From Mytilisepta virgata (Eukaryota; Mollusca; Bivalvia; Mytilida; Mytilidae): 64,000 bases of DNA. Shown piece by piece: positions 24,099-35,600 of this stretch (within the stretch, counting starts at the first letter, position 1; each line of letters begins with the position of its first letter). Position numbers and translations under genes: made by a program. The notes beneath the pieces are model-generated. The model saw nothing but the letters and a program-made list of their open reading frames with translations. It ran no database searches and had not been told where the DNA came from. The stretch spans positions 18,184,001 to 18,248,000 of the forward strand of contig CM051508.1 of the NCBI GenBank assembly GCA_028015205.1. The letters run 5' to 3'.

Positions 24099-24154
24099 TC
24101 ACATAAAGTCCGCTATCGATTTCATGCCTCCTGGCACTCCTCAGGCGAATGTGA
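24099..24154 (-). ncRNA. Type I hammerhead ribozyme beside Penelope-like element 2
   Basis: Read on the minus strand: stem I 5' side TCACATTCGC (24154-24145); core CTGAGGA, which fits CUGANGA (24144-24138); stem II GTGCC-AGGA-GGCAT (24137-24124, five pairs including one G-U); GAA; helix III ATCGAT, a palindrome; cleavage-site TA; then GCGGA-CTTTA-TGTGA (24113-24099). The last segment pairs as 5+5 bp with the 5' side, leaving a 5-nt bulge. All invariant core positions are met. Helix III is too short to fold alone but could pair between two copies. The motif lies about 110 nt downstream of the element-2 stop codon, same strand. Penelope-like elements are known to carry hammerheads in their terminal repeats. 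Confidence 0.82.
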
Positions 24155-24261
24155 ATGAAATGTCCTTAACGACGTCATTAGTGGCGACGTTAGTGACGTT
24201 ATAATAATAGAAAAATGGAGTAATATATTAATTACAATATTAAAATAGGGGGTTCATAATT

Positions 24262-25880
24262 TTAAATTAAACTATTTAACATAGGTTTAAACAGTTTTAT
24301 AAAATGAGCCTCTTTAGCCAGTCTTAAGCTCTGAATTGGTTTGTTCACTTTGTAGAATGGGAAAATTGAGTAATTTGTACCATTAGCACAAATTTCCAAA
24401 TGTTCACTCAAATCTATCTGGCGTGTGTCGGGGTCCCTAATCTGTTGTCTGTTAACCCTGAACCTCTTTCGTAAACAGTTCCCTGTTTGACCGATGTAAA
24501 ATTCTCTGCAACCATTACATAATACACAGTAAAGCAAGTTTTCTGTGTCGCATGCTATGTCTTTGTTCGGTTTAATCGTTAATCCGTTTGAGAGTTCCAG
24601 CTTTTCACCTACATAAATGTTCGGGCAGATTCCACATCGTTTGTCTCCACTTTTTTTAAACTGTAAACGGTTTTTCATTTCCACCTGTAAATCGAGCTTT
24701 GGTTAAAATCTTCTTTAGATTTCTTGGTTGTCGTTTGCTTTTGAGCATAGAATTTACAGGAAAAAGCGTTTTGAGTTCTTCATTTTTGTGGAGAATTGGG
24801 ACACTTGTTCGTATGACATCAAACACATTTGGATTGCACGGATTGTGCGTACTGACGAATGGAATTATATCACTGTCATTTGCGCGATTGACCGTTCTTC
24901 TTAGATCAGCGATCGGTATTGATTTAGCCTTTTCAATGCCGTGCTCCACAAGATTGGTGGGATAATTTTGCCTCTTTAAGAATACTGAGAATTCGCTTAA
25001 ACGTTGGTTTCGCTTTGCATCATCACTAACTATTGTGCAAATTCGCCTTGCTAAACAGAACGGAATATTGCGTTTGGTATGTGACGGATGGCAAGATCGA
25101 AAGTCCAAGTATTGATGTGTATCTGTGGGTTTGTAATAAATGTAAGTCGAAATTCTTGCATCAGTATTGATTATCAAAATATCTAGAAATGGTAATTCAG
25201 TTGCATTCATGTCAATAGTGAATTGGATGGACGGGTGAATGTTGTTTATGAGCATGTGGAAGGCTTGTAATTCATCAACGGTTTTGTTCCATATAATAAA
25301 ACAGTCGTCTAGAAATCGCTTCCATTGCTCACGAATGTATGTCGAAAGTATTCTATCAAATTCGATTTCAACCGTATCATACATTTTGTGTTCAACAAAT
25401 CCGCAAACTAGAGTCGCATAAGTTGGCGCAACTTCAGTCCCCATCGCTGTTCCAGATATTTGTAAATAATCCTGACCATTAAAATAGAACGAATTACACT
25501 CCAAGATATTTTTAATTTTATCTAGAATGAATGAATTTTGAAAATCGAGGAATAAGTGCGTTTCCATGTTTTTGTAGCCAAAATTGTAATGCTTCAATTC
25601 CTAGTTTGTGAGGGATGTTGGTGTACAAACTAGTTACATCGAAACTCACCAATATGCAGCGGTCTTCAATTCGTTCCGGTAAATGGTTCAAGAATTCTAA
25701 ATCGTCCCTTATAAAGCTAGGCACATAATGACAAAGTGGTTTAAGAATAATATCCACAAAGTTACTGAGACGGTGCGTCGGACATTGTGGACCGACAACT
25801 ATTGGACGAAATTTGGATTAAAAGGAGATTTATTCCGAGCGATGGATTTATCAGCGTTATCTTCGGCATCTTTAAAGTGA
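24262..25880 (-). mobile_element. Penelope-like element 2: nearly complete RT plus GIY-YIG, frameshifted
   Basis: Reading from 25880 downward: VVGPQCPTHRLSNFVDIIL, then LVSFDVTSLYTNIPH (RT motif A, catalytic Asp). After a frameshift near 25550 come ISGTAMGTEVAPTYATL (motif B), WKRFLDDCFIIWN (motif C, both Asp present) and YYKPTDTHQYLDF. After another frameshift near 24680 come CGICPNI, LLYCVLCNGCREFYIGQT with R-x-N-R, and KLFKPMLNS at the end. RT reads RNA into DNA and the GIY-YIG domain nicks the target. At least three frame breaks (near 25795, 25550 and 24680) make it non-autonomous. Closely related to, but clearly diverged from, element 1. Confidence 0.92.
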
Positions 25881-26397
25881 TATCTTAAGTTTATTATTTT
25901 TTTATCTATTCTATTACCTTGATACTCCTTTCCTCCTCGTTCTCCGGTTGATTCATTGTTGTGGCTCGTCCTACACCTAAAAAATGAATCTTCCTTGTTT
26001 TCCGATTTTGTGCTTTTGAACGATTCGGTTGTGTGTATTTATATATATAGAATAATCCACGTAGAAATACATATAGAAATAACTCAAAAACAGTATTTGG
26101 GATCATCTGATCTGCATATATTTCAATTACTTTTTATGAGCAATTCTGTATATATTCCAGTTCAAATAATTTTAAAATTCCTCAAATAAAAATAAATTAC
26201 ACCAAAGGGGCATCATTCGGGATTCTCTACACTAGGAACTGCGTTATGACACTTGACACTTACCAAATTAATTGTTACATGTCAATTAAATCAAGTTATC
26301 ACATATTTTGATCTGATAAGTGCTTTTTTGGATAGCTGATATGACCAAATTGGACCTCAAATATCAAGACCCGAAGTCTAATATGCGGTCATATATG

Positions 26398-26470
26398 AAT
26401 CTCCAATCCAATTCCTTTAGAAATCCGTATCAGCCCCCATATCGGACTTGAGGGCTGATATGAATTTATA
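26398..26470. repeat. Direct repeat flanking a tandem array (left copy)
   Basis: AATCTCCAATCCAATTCCTT ... CGTATCAGCCCCCATATCGG ... ending TGAATTTATAAAG. An almost identical copy sits at 29918-29994, immediately after the array, and a further diverged one at 30000-30090. The short stretch 26110-26398 has no gene. Confidence 0.8.
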
Positions 26471-27137
26471 AAGGTTGCACTCCACAAATTAATAGTACCA
26501 TTTTCTATGTGAAGTGAGCTAACAAATGTTATGGTCTTGTGCCATCTTCAGAGTAAATAATACCCATATACATATATATATATTCTGAAAGGCCATTATG
26601 TTAGCATTGTTTCAATCATGATAAAATAAATAAAAATATCCTTGGCAACCTAGTTGGCATAGCAACATTTCAAAAATTTTCATAAAAAAAAATTTAAAAA
26701 TGTTAAATTTCACTCCACTTCGGCTTAAAATTGAGGTCTGATGCAGCGTTTCAATCCAACTGAGACTTAATTTTTCAGATTCTGCATAAAATTCCATTAC
26801 ATATGTTGGAAAAAAAAGGGTTACATTTCCGGCTCTTTTTTTCGCAATTTAACTTACCAGTGCAGGTGCCGATTATCACTGTCAAAGTTTTACACACCAC
26901 ATGTCAATTCACAAGTCCCAGTTTATGACCTCCCATTACTTGTTAGAAGCAAAATCAGTTAATGTTTTCGTATCTTTTTAAACTAAAATCTATCCTCTTT
27001 CAGTCAATATTACAATTTTGAGGTTAAGACATTTATTATTTATCTATCATGTAGTCAAACTTTACCAACTCTAAAAATTAAGAAAATTCTGGGGATGCAT
27101 TTCTCTGAAACTAAGATAATTAGTGGAGTGTAACCTT
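26471..27137. mobile_element. 667-bp TIR element (MITE-like), array copy 1
   Basis: Starts AAGGTTGCACTCCACAAATTA and ends TAATTAGTGGAGTGTAACCTT, giving terminal inverted repeats of about 20 bp with few mismatches. No transposase is encoded; the ~60-codon minus-strand frame is conserved only because the copies are. Other copies are at 27868-28535, 29261-29917 (truncated) and 43330-43989, with a remnant at 884-1078. Confidence 0.85.
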
Positions 27138-27867
27138 AAAGAGTACTTTTATTTAAAAAATAGCCAATTTTATTATTCTTCAGGTCTTTACGAATTCAAA
27201 ACTGTCTCATTTATCAAAATATGACTTATAATAAGTAAATAATTCCTATTTCAAATATTCATAGTGACTCGGTAAATGGGAAGTAATTCACTAAAATTTA
27301 CAAGAAATTCAGAATGCAAAAATTCTTGTTCTATGGTGACTATTTTGAGCATTTCATTACTTGAAAAGACTTTTTACAGAAATAATTTGTTCGATTCAGC
27401 TTTTGAATGCACAATCCAACAGCTTTTTAAATATATTTAGCTTTTCACTAAATGACATGAAAGGAGATAGTACCACCCCCCCCCCCCCTCTTTTGTTTTC
27501 ATTGCTACCATATTACTGGTATTATAAGTCTTTGGATAAAATTTGCAAACCTATGAATTGTAAGATAATCAAATCAAAATATTTTTCAATATAAATACTT
27601 GTCTCTTTGCATATAAAATGGGTGGTGGAAAGTTTTTTCTCTCACAATTACTGCATATAAACTATAGTACTGCTCTTATGTTGTATCATTGCGGATTGTT
27701 AAAAATACATAATGTGGTTGATAAGGACATATGAGAACAATTACATGACAAAAGATAGCCTTTATATTTAAATTTTCAACAGTCAAAAATAAAATCATTA
27801 AATAAATGAACAATTTAAAGTATTTCGTGGGTAAATATTGCCCTCTAGGTTGCTACTGATAGCCTTA
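27138..27867. repeat. Spacer of the 1.39-kb tandem unit, copy 1
   Basis: AT-rich sequence between two TIR elements, repeated almost identically at 28536-29260. It includes a C-run of about 14 at 27475-27488, shortened in the second copy. No gene seen. Similarity between the spacers shows that the whole unit (TIR element plus spacer) was duplicated, as opposed to the element inserting three times. Confidence 0.85.
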
Positions 27868-28535
27868 AAGGTTGCACACCACAAATTAATAGTACCATTT
27901 TCTATGTGAAGTGAGCTAACAAATGTCATGGTCTTGTGCCATCTTCAGCGTAAATAATACCCATATACATGTATATATATTCTGAAAGGCCATTATGTTA
28001 GCATTGTTTCAATCATGATAAAATAAATAAAAAATATCCATGGAAACCTAGTTGGTATAGCAACAGTTCAAAAGTTTTCATAAAAAAAGCTTTAAAAATG
28101 TTAAATTTCACTCCAAAACGGCTTAAAATTGAGGTCTGATGCAGCGTTTCAATCCAACTGAGACTTAATTTTTCAGATTCTGCATAAAATTCCATTACAT
28201 ATGTTGGAAAAAAAAGGGTTACATTTCCGGCTCTTTTTTTCGCAATTTAACTTACCAGTGCAGGTGCCGATTATCACTGTCAAAGTTTTACACACCACAT
28301 GTCAATTCACAAGTCCCAGTTTATGACCTCCCATTACTTGTCAGAAACAAAATCAGTTAATGTTTTCGTATCTTTTTAAACTAAAATCTATCCTCTTTCA
28401 GTCAATATTACAATTTTGAGGTTAAGACATTTAATATTTATCTATCATGTAGTCAAATTTTACCAACTCTAATAATTAAGAAAATTCTGGGGATGCATTT
28501 CTCTGAAACTAAGATAATTAGTGGAGTGTAACCTT
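27868..28535. mobile_element. TIR element, array copy 2
   Basis: AAGGTTGCACACCACAAATTA to GTGGAGTGTAACCTT. Very close to copy 1, offset by 1397 bp. Confidence 0.85.
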
Positions 28536-29260
28536 AAAGAGTACTTTTATTTAAAAAATAGCCAATTTTATTATTCGTCAGGTCTTTACGAATTCAAAAC
28601 TGTCTAATTTATCAAAATATGACTTATAATAAGTAAATAATTCCTATTTCAAATATTCATAGTGACTCGGTAAATGGGAAGTAATTCACTAAAATTTACA
28701 AGAAATTCAGAATGCAAAAATTCTTGTTCTATGGTGACTATTTTGAGCATTTCATTACTTGAAAAGACTTTTTACAGAAATAATTTGTTCGATTCAGCTT
28801 TTGAATGCACAATCCAACAGCTTTTTAAATATATTTAGCTTTTCACTAAATGGCATGAAAGGAGATAGTACCATCCCCCCCTCTTTTGTTTTCATTGCTA
28901 CCATATTACTGGTATTATAAGTCTTTGGATAAAATTTGCAAACCTATGAATTGTAAGATAATCAAATCAAAATATTTTTCAATATAAATACTTGTCTCTT
29001 TGCATATAAAATGGGTGGTGGAAAGTTTTTTCTCTCACAATTACTGCATATAAACTATAGTCCTGCTCTTATGTTGTATCATTGCGGATTGTTAAAAATA
29101 CATAATGTGGTTGCTAAGGACATATGAGAACAATTACAAGACAAAAGATAGCCTTTATATTTAAATTTTCAACAGTCAAAAATAAAATCATTAAATAAAT
29201 GAACAATTTAAAGTATTTCGTGGGTATATATTGCCCTCTAGGTTGCTACTGATAGCCTTA
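28536..29260. repeat. Spacer of the tandem unit, copy 2
   Basis: Near-identical to 27138-27867, with a shorter C-run. Unit period here is 1393 bp. Confidence 0.85.
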
Positions 29261-29917
29261 AAGGTTGCACTCCACAAATTAATAGTACCATTTTCTATGT
29301 GGAGTGAGCTAACAAATGTCATGGTCTTGTGCCATCTTCAGCGTAAATAATACCCATATACATGTATATATATTCTGAAAGGCCATTATGTTAGCATTGT
29401 TTCAATCATGATAAAATAAATAAAAAATATCCATGGAAACCTAGTTGGCATAGCAACATTTCCAAAATTTTCATAATAAAAGCTTTAAAAATGTTAAATT
29501 TCACTCCACTACGGCTTAAAATTGAGGTCTGATGCAGCGTTTCAATCCAACTGAGACTTAATTTTTCAGATTCTGCATAAAATTCCATTACATATGTTGG
29601 AAAAGAAAGGGTTACATTTCCGGCTCTTTTTTTCGCAATTTAACTTACCAGTGCAGGTGCCGATTATCACTGTCAAAGTTTTACACACCACATGTCAATT
29701 CACAAGTCCCAGTTTATGACCTCACATTACTTGTCAGAAGCAAAATCAGTTAATGTTTTCGTATCTTTTTAAACTAAAATCTATCCTCTTTCAGTCAATA
29801 TTACAATTTTGAGGTTAAGACATTTATTATTTATCTATCATGTAGTCAAACTTTACCAACTCTAATAATTAAGAAAATTCTAGGGATGCATTTCTCTGAA
29901 ACTAAGATAATTAGTGG
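29261..29917. mobile_element. TIR element, array copy 3, 3' end truncated
   Basis: Matches copies 1 and 2 until TAATTAGTGGA, where it joins the flanking direct repeat (AATCTCCAATCCAATTC). The outer TIR bases are lost. Confidence 0.85.
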
Positions 29918-30090
29918 AATCTCCAATCCAATTCATTTGGAAATCCGTATCAGCCCCCATATCGGACTTGAGGGCTCATATGAATTAATAAAGAAATTCT
30001 ATTGGAAATCCGTATCAGCCCCCGTCTCGGACCTGAGGCGTAATACGGATTTATAAATGAATTCTATTAGAAATTCGTATCAGCCCTCAC
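29918..30090. repeat. Flanking direct repeats (right copies)
   Basis: 29918-29994 matches 26398-26470; 30000-30090 is a further diverged copy (CGTATCAGCCC core). The array is therefore bracketed by direct repeats, compatible with unequal recombination or a tandem duplication breakpoint. 30090-30228 has no recognisable gene. Confidence 0.75.
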
Positions 30091-30228
30091 GTGCTCCCAT
30101 AATGCATCCCACTTCTAGTCGTCTGCAGTTCGTAAACAAACAAAATAGGAGACTTGTTAAAAATTTGTTCATTAACAATATCAAAAGGTATGTACAGTGT
30201 TCCCTATGAATAGTTTGCCATAATTTAA

Positions 30229-31492
30229 ACAAGAGAATCAGTGAGCTGAGCCTGTATCGCTCACCTGGCCATTTTGTTTCACGGACCGGGAAGATTTATG
30301 CAAACTTTGTAAAGTACCTTCCCTAGATGCTCCATACCAAAAATCAGTTCATTTGGCTTTACGATTTCAGAGAAAAGGTTTTAAATTTCGACCAATCAGA
30401 ACATGTAAATGCTCATAGCAGCCATTTTGTTTCACGACCGGGATGAGTTATGCAAACTTGGTAAAGGACCTTCCATAGATGCTCCACATCAAAAATCAGT
30501 TCATTTGGTTTTACAGTTTCAGGGAAGAAGTTTCACGGATCAAGAAGATTTACGTAAATTTTGAAAAGGACCTTCCATAGATGCTCCATACGAAAAATCA
30601 GTTCATTTGGCTTTACGGTTTCAAAGGAGAAGAAGTTTTCAATTTCGACCAATCAGAACATGTAAATGCTCATGGCAGTCATTTTTTTCACGGACTGGAA
30701 TGAGTTATGCAAACTTGGCAAAGGACCTTCCATAGATGCTCCATATCAAAAATCAGTTCATTTGGCTATACGGTTTCAGAACAGAAGTTTTAAATTTCGA
30801 CCAATCAGAACATGTAAATGCTCATGGCAGTCATTTTGTTTTCACGGACTGAAATGAGTTATGCAAACTTGGGTAAGGCCCTTCCATAGATGCTCCATAT
30901 CAAAAATAAGTTCATTTGGCTTTACAGTTTCAGAGAAGAAGTTTTAAATTTCGACCAATCAGAATATTTAAATGCTCATGGCGGCCATTTTGTTTCACCG
31001 ACCAAGAAGATTTATACAAATTTCGTAAAGGACCTTCCATAGATGCTCCATACCAAAAATCAGTTCATTTAGCTTTACGGTTTCAGAGAAGAAGAAGTTT
31101 TAAATTTTGACGAATCAGAACATGTAAATGCTCATGGCGGCCATTTTGTTTCACGGACCAAGAAGATTTATGCGCCTTTCGTAAAGGACCTTCCATAGAT
31201 GCTCCATACCAAAAATCAGTTCATTTGGCTTTACGGTTTCAGAGGAGAAGAAGTTTTAAATTTGGACCAATCAGAACATGTAAATGCTAATGGCGGCTAT
31301 TTTGTTTCACGGACCGGGATGATTTATGAAAACTTTGTAAAGGACCTTCCAGAAAAGTTTCAGGCCAAGTTTCAGTTTAATAGGTCCAGGGGTTTCAGAG
31401 GAGAAGATGAAAATGTAAAAGTTTACAGACGGACGGACGACGGACCGCAAGTGATGACAAAAGCTCACATAGCCTTTGGCAAGGTGAGCTAA
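30229..31492 (+). repeat. GCTCACCTGG-family repeat with ~155-bp internal units
   Basis: Head GAGCCTGTATCGCTCACCTGG, tail CAGACGGACGGACGACGGAC, GTGATGACAAAAGCTCAC and AAGGTGAGCT. Between them about seven units repeat every ~105-160 bp (AAAAATCAGTTCATTTGG near 30339, 30489, 30593, 30749, 30901, 31057 and 31212), each with CAATCAGAACATGTAAATGC and GGACCTTCCATAGATGCTCC. Head and tail form a short inverted repeat. Frames of 60-97 codons inside are repeat-derived. Confidence 0.88.
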
Positions 31493-32529
31493 AATTTTCA
31501 TACAGCTGCTAATATTTTATTTCTCTGCAATTTTCCATATTATTTATGTAGTTGTGTATAGATTCTACATTCAAAATATGTGATTTTCCATATGGGCCCT
31601 TGTATCACCTCTCTATCAGTATTGTAACTCGGGCAGAGCCCTCGGTCCAATATTGGGGGTCTCGGGATCATACCAGGGCCGATATGGAAAATTCCATGTA
31701 AAAATCTATTAGTATCATATAATATGCTGTTGGCGTAGCCAATGATGCGAGCACAGCAATAACCCTTTCCAGAAAACTCATTTCAAGTATCACGATTCTG
31801 ACTCTAAAAATAAAATTTGAAGCAAGTTATTTCCCTTACTTTCGTTTCCGGCGAACGAAACTTTTTCTGGCCTTAGTATGTACTACAATATGGCTGCCCC
31901 ATTAAACAAAGACTTTTCTAAATGACCCATATGTAAAAAATTCATATGCTCCTATGGCGCTCGCTGCGCTCGCTATTACAGATATGCCTCATGTTTGCTT
32001 ATGTTTTAAATATAACAGAAATTGTATTTAACATCAGGAATTATTTCTTATTAGTGTCATCTCACTGGTGGTCGATTCTTTTCCCCTACGCAACAATATA
32101 TTTGTAAAATATTAAATATGTTTGAGGTTTCTTCTTTCTTCAATAAATAACAAGAAATAGATAACACAAATAATTGTCTTTTTTTATTTTGTCAATTTTT
32201 TAGTGTATTCTTGAAATAAATGATGTATGGATTCGTCTCAAACTTTTGTCTTAAATTAAATCTTTATAGTGACTGATATATGCATTTCTCATTGGACCTC
32301 CAAATACCTATACATCCTTCTTCTCGGGGGTAATATGTCACACAGATCTGGCAAATATTTCCCATATAACCGCACGAGACCTTAATAGTATGATTATTAT
32401 ACTGAATGAAACTTATTTTAGATATATGAAATATATATATATAACCCATTAATTTCAACAAAAGTTTTATATTGTCCGCGTCATAAAAAACGTTTGTCAT
32501 TTCGTTTCTTTATCGGCAATATCAAGCGC
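31493..32529. other. Intergenic stretch without a supported gene
   Basis: AT-rich sequence. A small palindromic patch (GGCGCTCGCTGCGCTCGC near 31955) resembles the loop of the foldbacks seen at 50.1 and 55.2 kb. Nothing coding is supported. Confidence 0.6.
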
Positions 32530-32915
32530 AATATTTACTATTACTTGAAATTAAGGATACTACAGATACACCAAAGTCCGCTTCTTATTTGGATTTTTTT
32601 TTTGAAATAGAAGAGGGACATTTGAAGACAAAACTTTATGACAAACGTGATGAATTCAACTTTCCTATTGTTAATTTTCCCTTCTTGAGTAGCAATATAC
32701 CAGCATCGCTTACATATGGCGTCTACGTTTCTCAGCTTATCCGATTTTCAAGGTCATGCGTGAGTTATCCTGACTTTCGACAAAGAGGATTACTACTGTC
32801 ACAAAGCTTCTTAACCAGGGTTTTATCAGGGATAAGTTGGTGTCATCACGGATTGATTGACCATTACAGTGTTCTAATATCTAAGATGATGTTGGACCTG
32901 TTCCCACTGTCGTAA
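32530..32915 (+). mobile_element. Reverse transcriptase C-terminal fragment, GIPMxTxCAPL family
   Basis: Open frame encoding KDTTDTPKSASYLDFFFEIE, then LKTKLYDKRDEFNFPIVNFP, FLSSNIPASLTYGVYVSQL, IRFSRSC and HHGLIDHYSV, ending at a stop after MMLDLFPLS. It is the conserved C-terminal end of the RT family whose decayed relative lies at 19560-20260. The catalytic core upstream is missing, so this is a 5'-truncated insertion. The frame from 32589 is intact for 108 codons, suggesting a moderately young copy. Confidence 0.82.
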
Positions 32916-33240
32916 CATTTCATGTGCCTCCATCGATTTGTGACTTCCACCGGATTTACTTTGTTGAACTTCACGACGGTTGCCGTATACGAAGCAGGAA
33001 CTGCTTACCCTTCAGGTGCACCTGGGTTCATTCCTAGTTTTTATAGGAGTTCGTATTGTTCATTGTTTTTTAGATTTCTGTTTATTTGTTGTGCTTGTGG
33101 TTGTTCGTTTGTCTTCCCGGGTTTGTCTGTCCAATGGATTGCGTGTTTTTCTTTTTGCTCCTTAGGTATATTTGTCCTTTTTACTATGATTTTTACCATT
33201 GTGACGTAATTACCCGCTTTAAGGCACGTGGGCATATCAC
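32916..33240 (+). mobile_element. 3' tail of the RT-family element
   Basis: Follows the RT stop codon and has the layout TTCAGGTGCACCTGGGTTCA ... TTGTCTGTC... seen also, in part, at 47160-47340 (GGAGCACCTGAGTCTACCCC ... GGTGGGGTCCACGTTG). Overlapping frames of 60-95 codons are artefacts of this GT-rich tail. Confidence 0.6.
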
Positions 33241-33399
33241 CGAAGTTCATATGCAAAATATTACATGTAATCAATATCGTTGGAGTTTCAAGCATGAAGG
33301 TTATTCAGGTCCCTCTTTTAAATAAAAGATGATCTGACCCCACAGGTATGTGATAAATCGATAATATTATCAACGTGGTTGTCCAGTTCGGGATCAATC

Positions 33400-33690
33400 A
33401 TTTGATTTCTATAGGGGGGATTTTTGATCCTGCCTGTTTTTTTCGTCAAAAGTTTGGTCCTGGATTTTTTTTTGGCCGCTATTGCGACCTAAATTTTTAT
33501 TTTCATTTACAATAAAAAAAAATTACCTGATTGACACAGGTCCTACATTTTATTTACACTTTAAGTGATCCTGTCTTTTTATTTTGCCAAAATCCTGGTC
33601 CCGCATTTTTATTTCAAATTTGACCGTAGCCCCTCCCCCCCCCCCCCCGCCAATAAAAATCAAATGGTTGCTCCCTTAGCAAGCGGAGGT
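33400..33690. repeat. Interspersed repeat with 'tcctg..ttt' blocks
   Basis: Repeated blocks (GATCCTGCC.., GGTCCTGGATTTTT, GATCCTGTCTTTTTATTTT, TCCTGGTCCCGCATTTTT) end in a C-run (about 33629-33648) followed by CAATAAAAATCAAATGGTTG. Reverse-complement relatives are at about 14890-15040 and a direct one at 6790-7110. No coding capacity. 33690-34883 has nothing recognisable. Confidence 0.55.
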
Positions 33691-34883
33691 CGAAGTACTA
33701 GTATGATTTTAGTTTTGTCAGGATTATTCTTTAAACTTCATCCCAAGATGCCAAACTAACAGAAAAACTCTGAAAGGTTTTTTTGTCTTCTCTGCCTTCT
33801 TACATACAAAAAATTTTTTTCTCGATTCTTCACCATGCAAGCTTATATATTTGTTATTTATGCAATATAGAAGTATTTATTTTACCAAGCTGGGATCAGA
33901 AAATTTAATTTTATCAATATACCAAAATCACAAAAATTATATTAAATCCAACACACTCGCGGCAAATGCATGAGCTGTCTTCCTTCGTCAGTCAATGGAA
34001 CTGTGGGCAGGAGACTTGTGTAACACGGTGTCGTGATTATGTTATTTTATTATTTTATTTGTGTTTAAAATTTGTAACAACCTGTTCATTTTAGCTTATA
34101 TGACAATAAACTATTATCATTATTATAATAATTATTATTATTATAAAAAAAGGTCGCATCAATGACATATATATATTATAGATATTCACAAAATCACATA
34201 AGGAAATTATTTCAAATTAGAGGAAAAAACATATTTTATAGATATTATCTCATCTCTAGGAATACTTAAACCACTTGAACTTAAAGGTCACATCTGTTAC
34301 TTAGTATTTATTGTAGCTGCATAAACCAAGAATTCTTAATAACGTGGAGAAACTTCAGTGAATATCAAATGATATATATGGATCTAATTGACTATTCTTA
34401 ATTACTGGATAACTCCAAACGTTTTAAAGGTTTTGCCTGTATTTGTGGTAAAATGGAATGTTATAAACACGACACAGATTAGGTCCTAATTATTTCACTG
34501 ACGAAATAGAAAACACAATGGAAGGTAAGTTGTTTCTTGTGTGGTGAATTGGAAGAATTTAACAATGGTGGCTTTACATGTTTTCATATAGAATTTTACT
34601 TTACGAGCAGTTGATAATCTTATTTCTACAGTTAACAAAGTTAAACGTTCAAAATTCGAGACTGTATGGATAGCATTATTGATAATCAACTGTTAGGGAA
34701 TAAGTTTCCCATATCTTCAGTCTATTTTTTCCATTTTAATTTTAACTTTCTATTTCCCCTTTTAAAAATCATTAAGCAGCAGAGTCACAATACATAATTT
34801 GAAATCATCTATTGATTAGATATATGTAAAAGTTGCAACTTGATCTCTGTGAAAAGTTAGTTTTGTACAATGTGAGGGTATAT

Positions 34884-35600
34884 GCCTGGCCAAAGGCTAT
34901 GTGAACTTTTGTCATCACTTGGGGTCCGTCGTTGGTCCGTCGTCCGTCCATTAACTTTTTACATGTTAATCTTCTCATCTGACATCACTGGCCCAAATGG
35001 AATTAAATTTGGCAGGAAGAATCTATGTAAGGTCCTTTATAAAGATTGCTTATTTCGTCCCGATCGGACAACAAACATGGCCGACACGGGCAATTGTTGT
35101 TTCTGATTGGCTGAGTTTTCCAAACAAACTGCTTGGCCAAATGGAACAAAATTTGACAGGAAGCATATATGGGAGGTCCTTTATTAAATTTCCTCATTTC
35201 GTCCCGATCGGACTACAAATGTGGCCGCCATGGGCAATTCTTCTTTCTGATTGGTTGATTTGAAACAAATTCTCTTGAACTGCTTGGGCAATTGAGCCAA
35301 AGTTGATAGAAAGTGTCTATGGCATAACAAAAATCTACAGAACCGCAGAATTGCTTGAAACCAAACATAGTCTGAATTTTCCTGTTAATGTGCTCACCAA
35401 GTGTTGTTACTCTGGTGTTGCCGTTCTCTAATTCAAAATGGCCGTCAGAAGAGGGCTTAGGTTAACATAAGACCTATGGGAAATATAAGGCTTACCACAC
35501 ATCATAATGATAGGGAGAAGTGACTTCTATCTTTGAGTAACATCAATAAAAATGTCTTTCATGTCAGGTGAGCAATACAAACTCAGCCTTCCGATCCTCT
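34884..35600 (-). repeat. GCTCACCTGG-family repeat, reverse orientation
   Basis: Reverse-complement relative of 5550-6508: the tail (GCCTGGCCAAAGGCTATGTG, TCACTTGGGGTCCGTCG) comes first and the head (GTCAGGTGAGCAATACAAAC) last. Small frames inside are repeat-derived. Confidence 0.8.

Noticed and set aside
26612..26797. Recurring ~60-codon frame starting MEFYAESEKLSLSWIE (also at 28013, 29406 and 43516)
   Set aside because: Repeats only because it lies inside the TIR element; differences between copies include frame-changing ends, there is no family match, and the frame runs antisense to nothing transcribed that I can identify.
30229..31492. CRISPR-like array (regular repeats with spacers)
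   Set aside because: Units are long (about 155 bp) and similar throughout, without unique spacers, in a eukaryotic genome.
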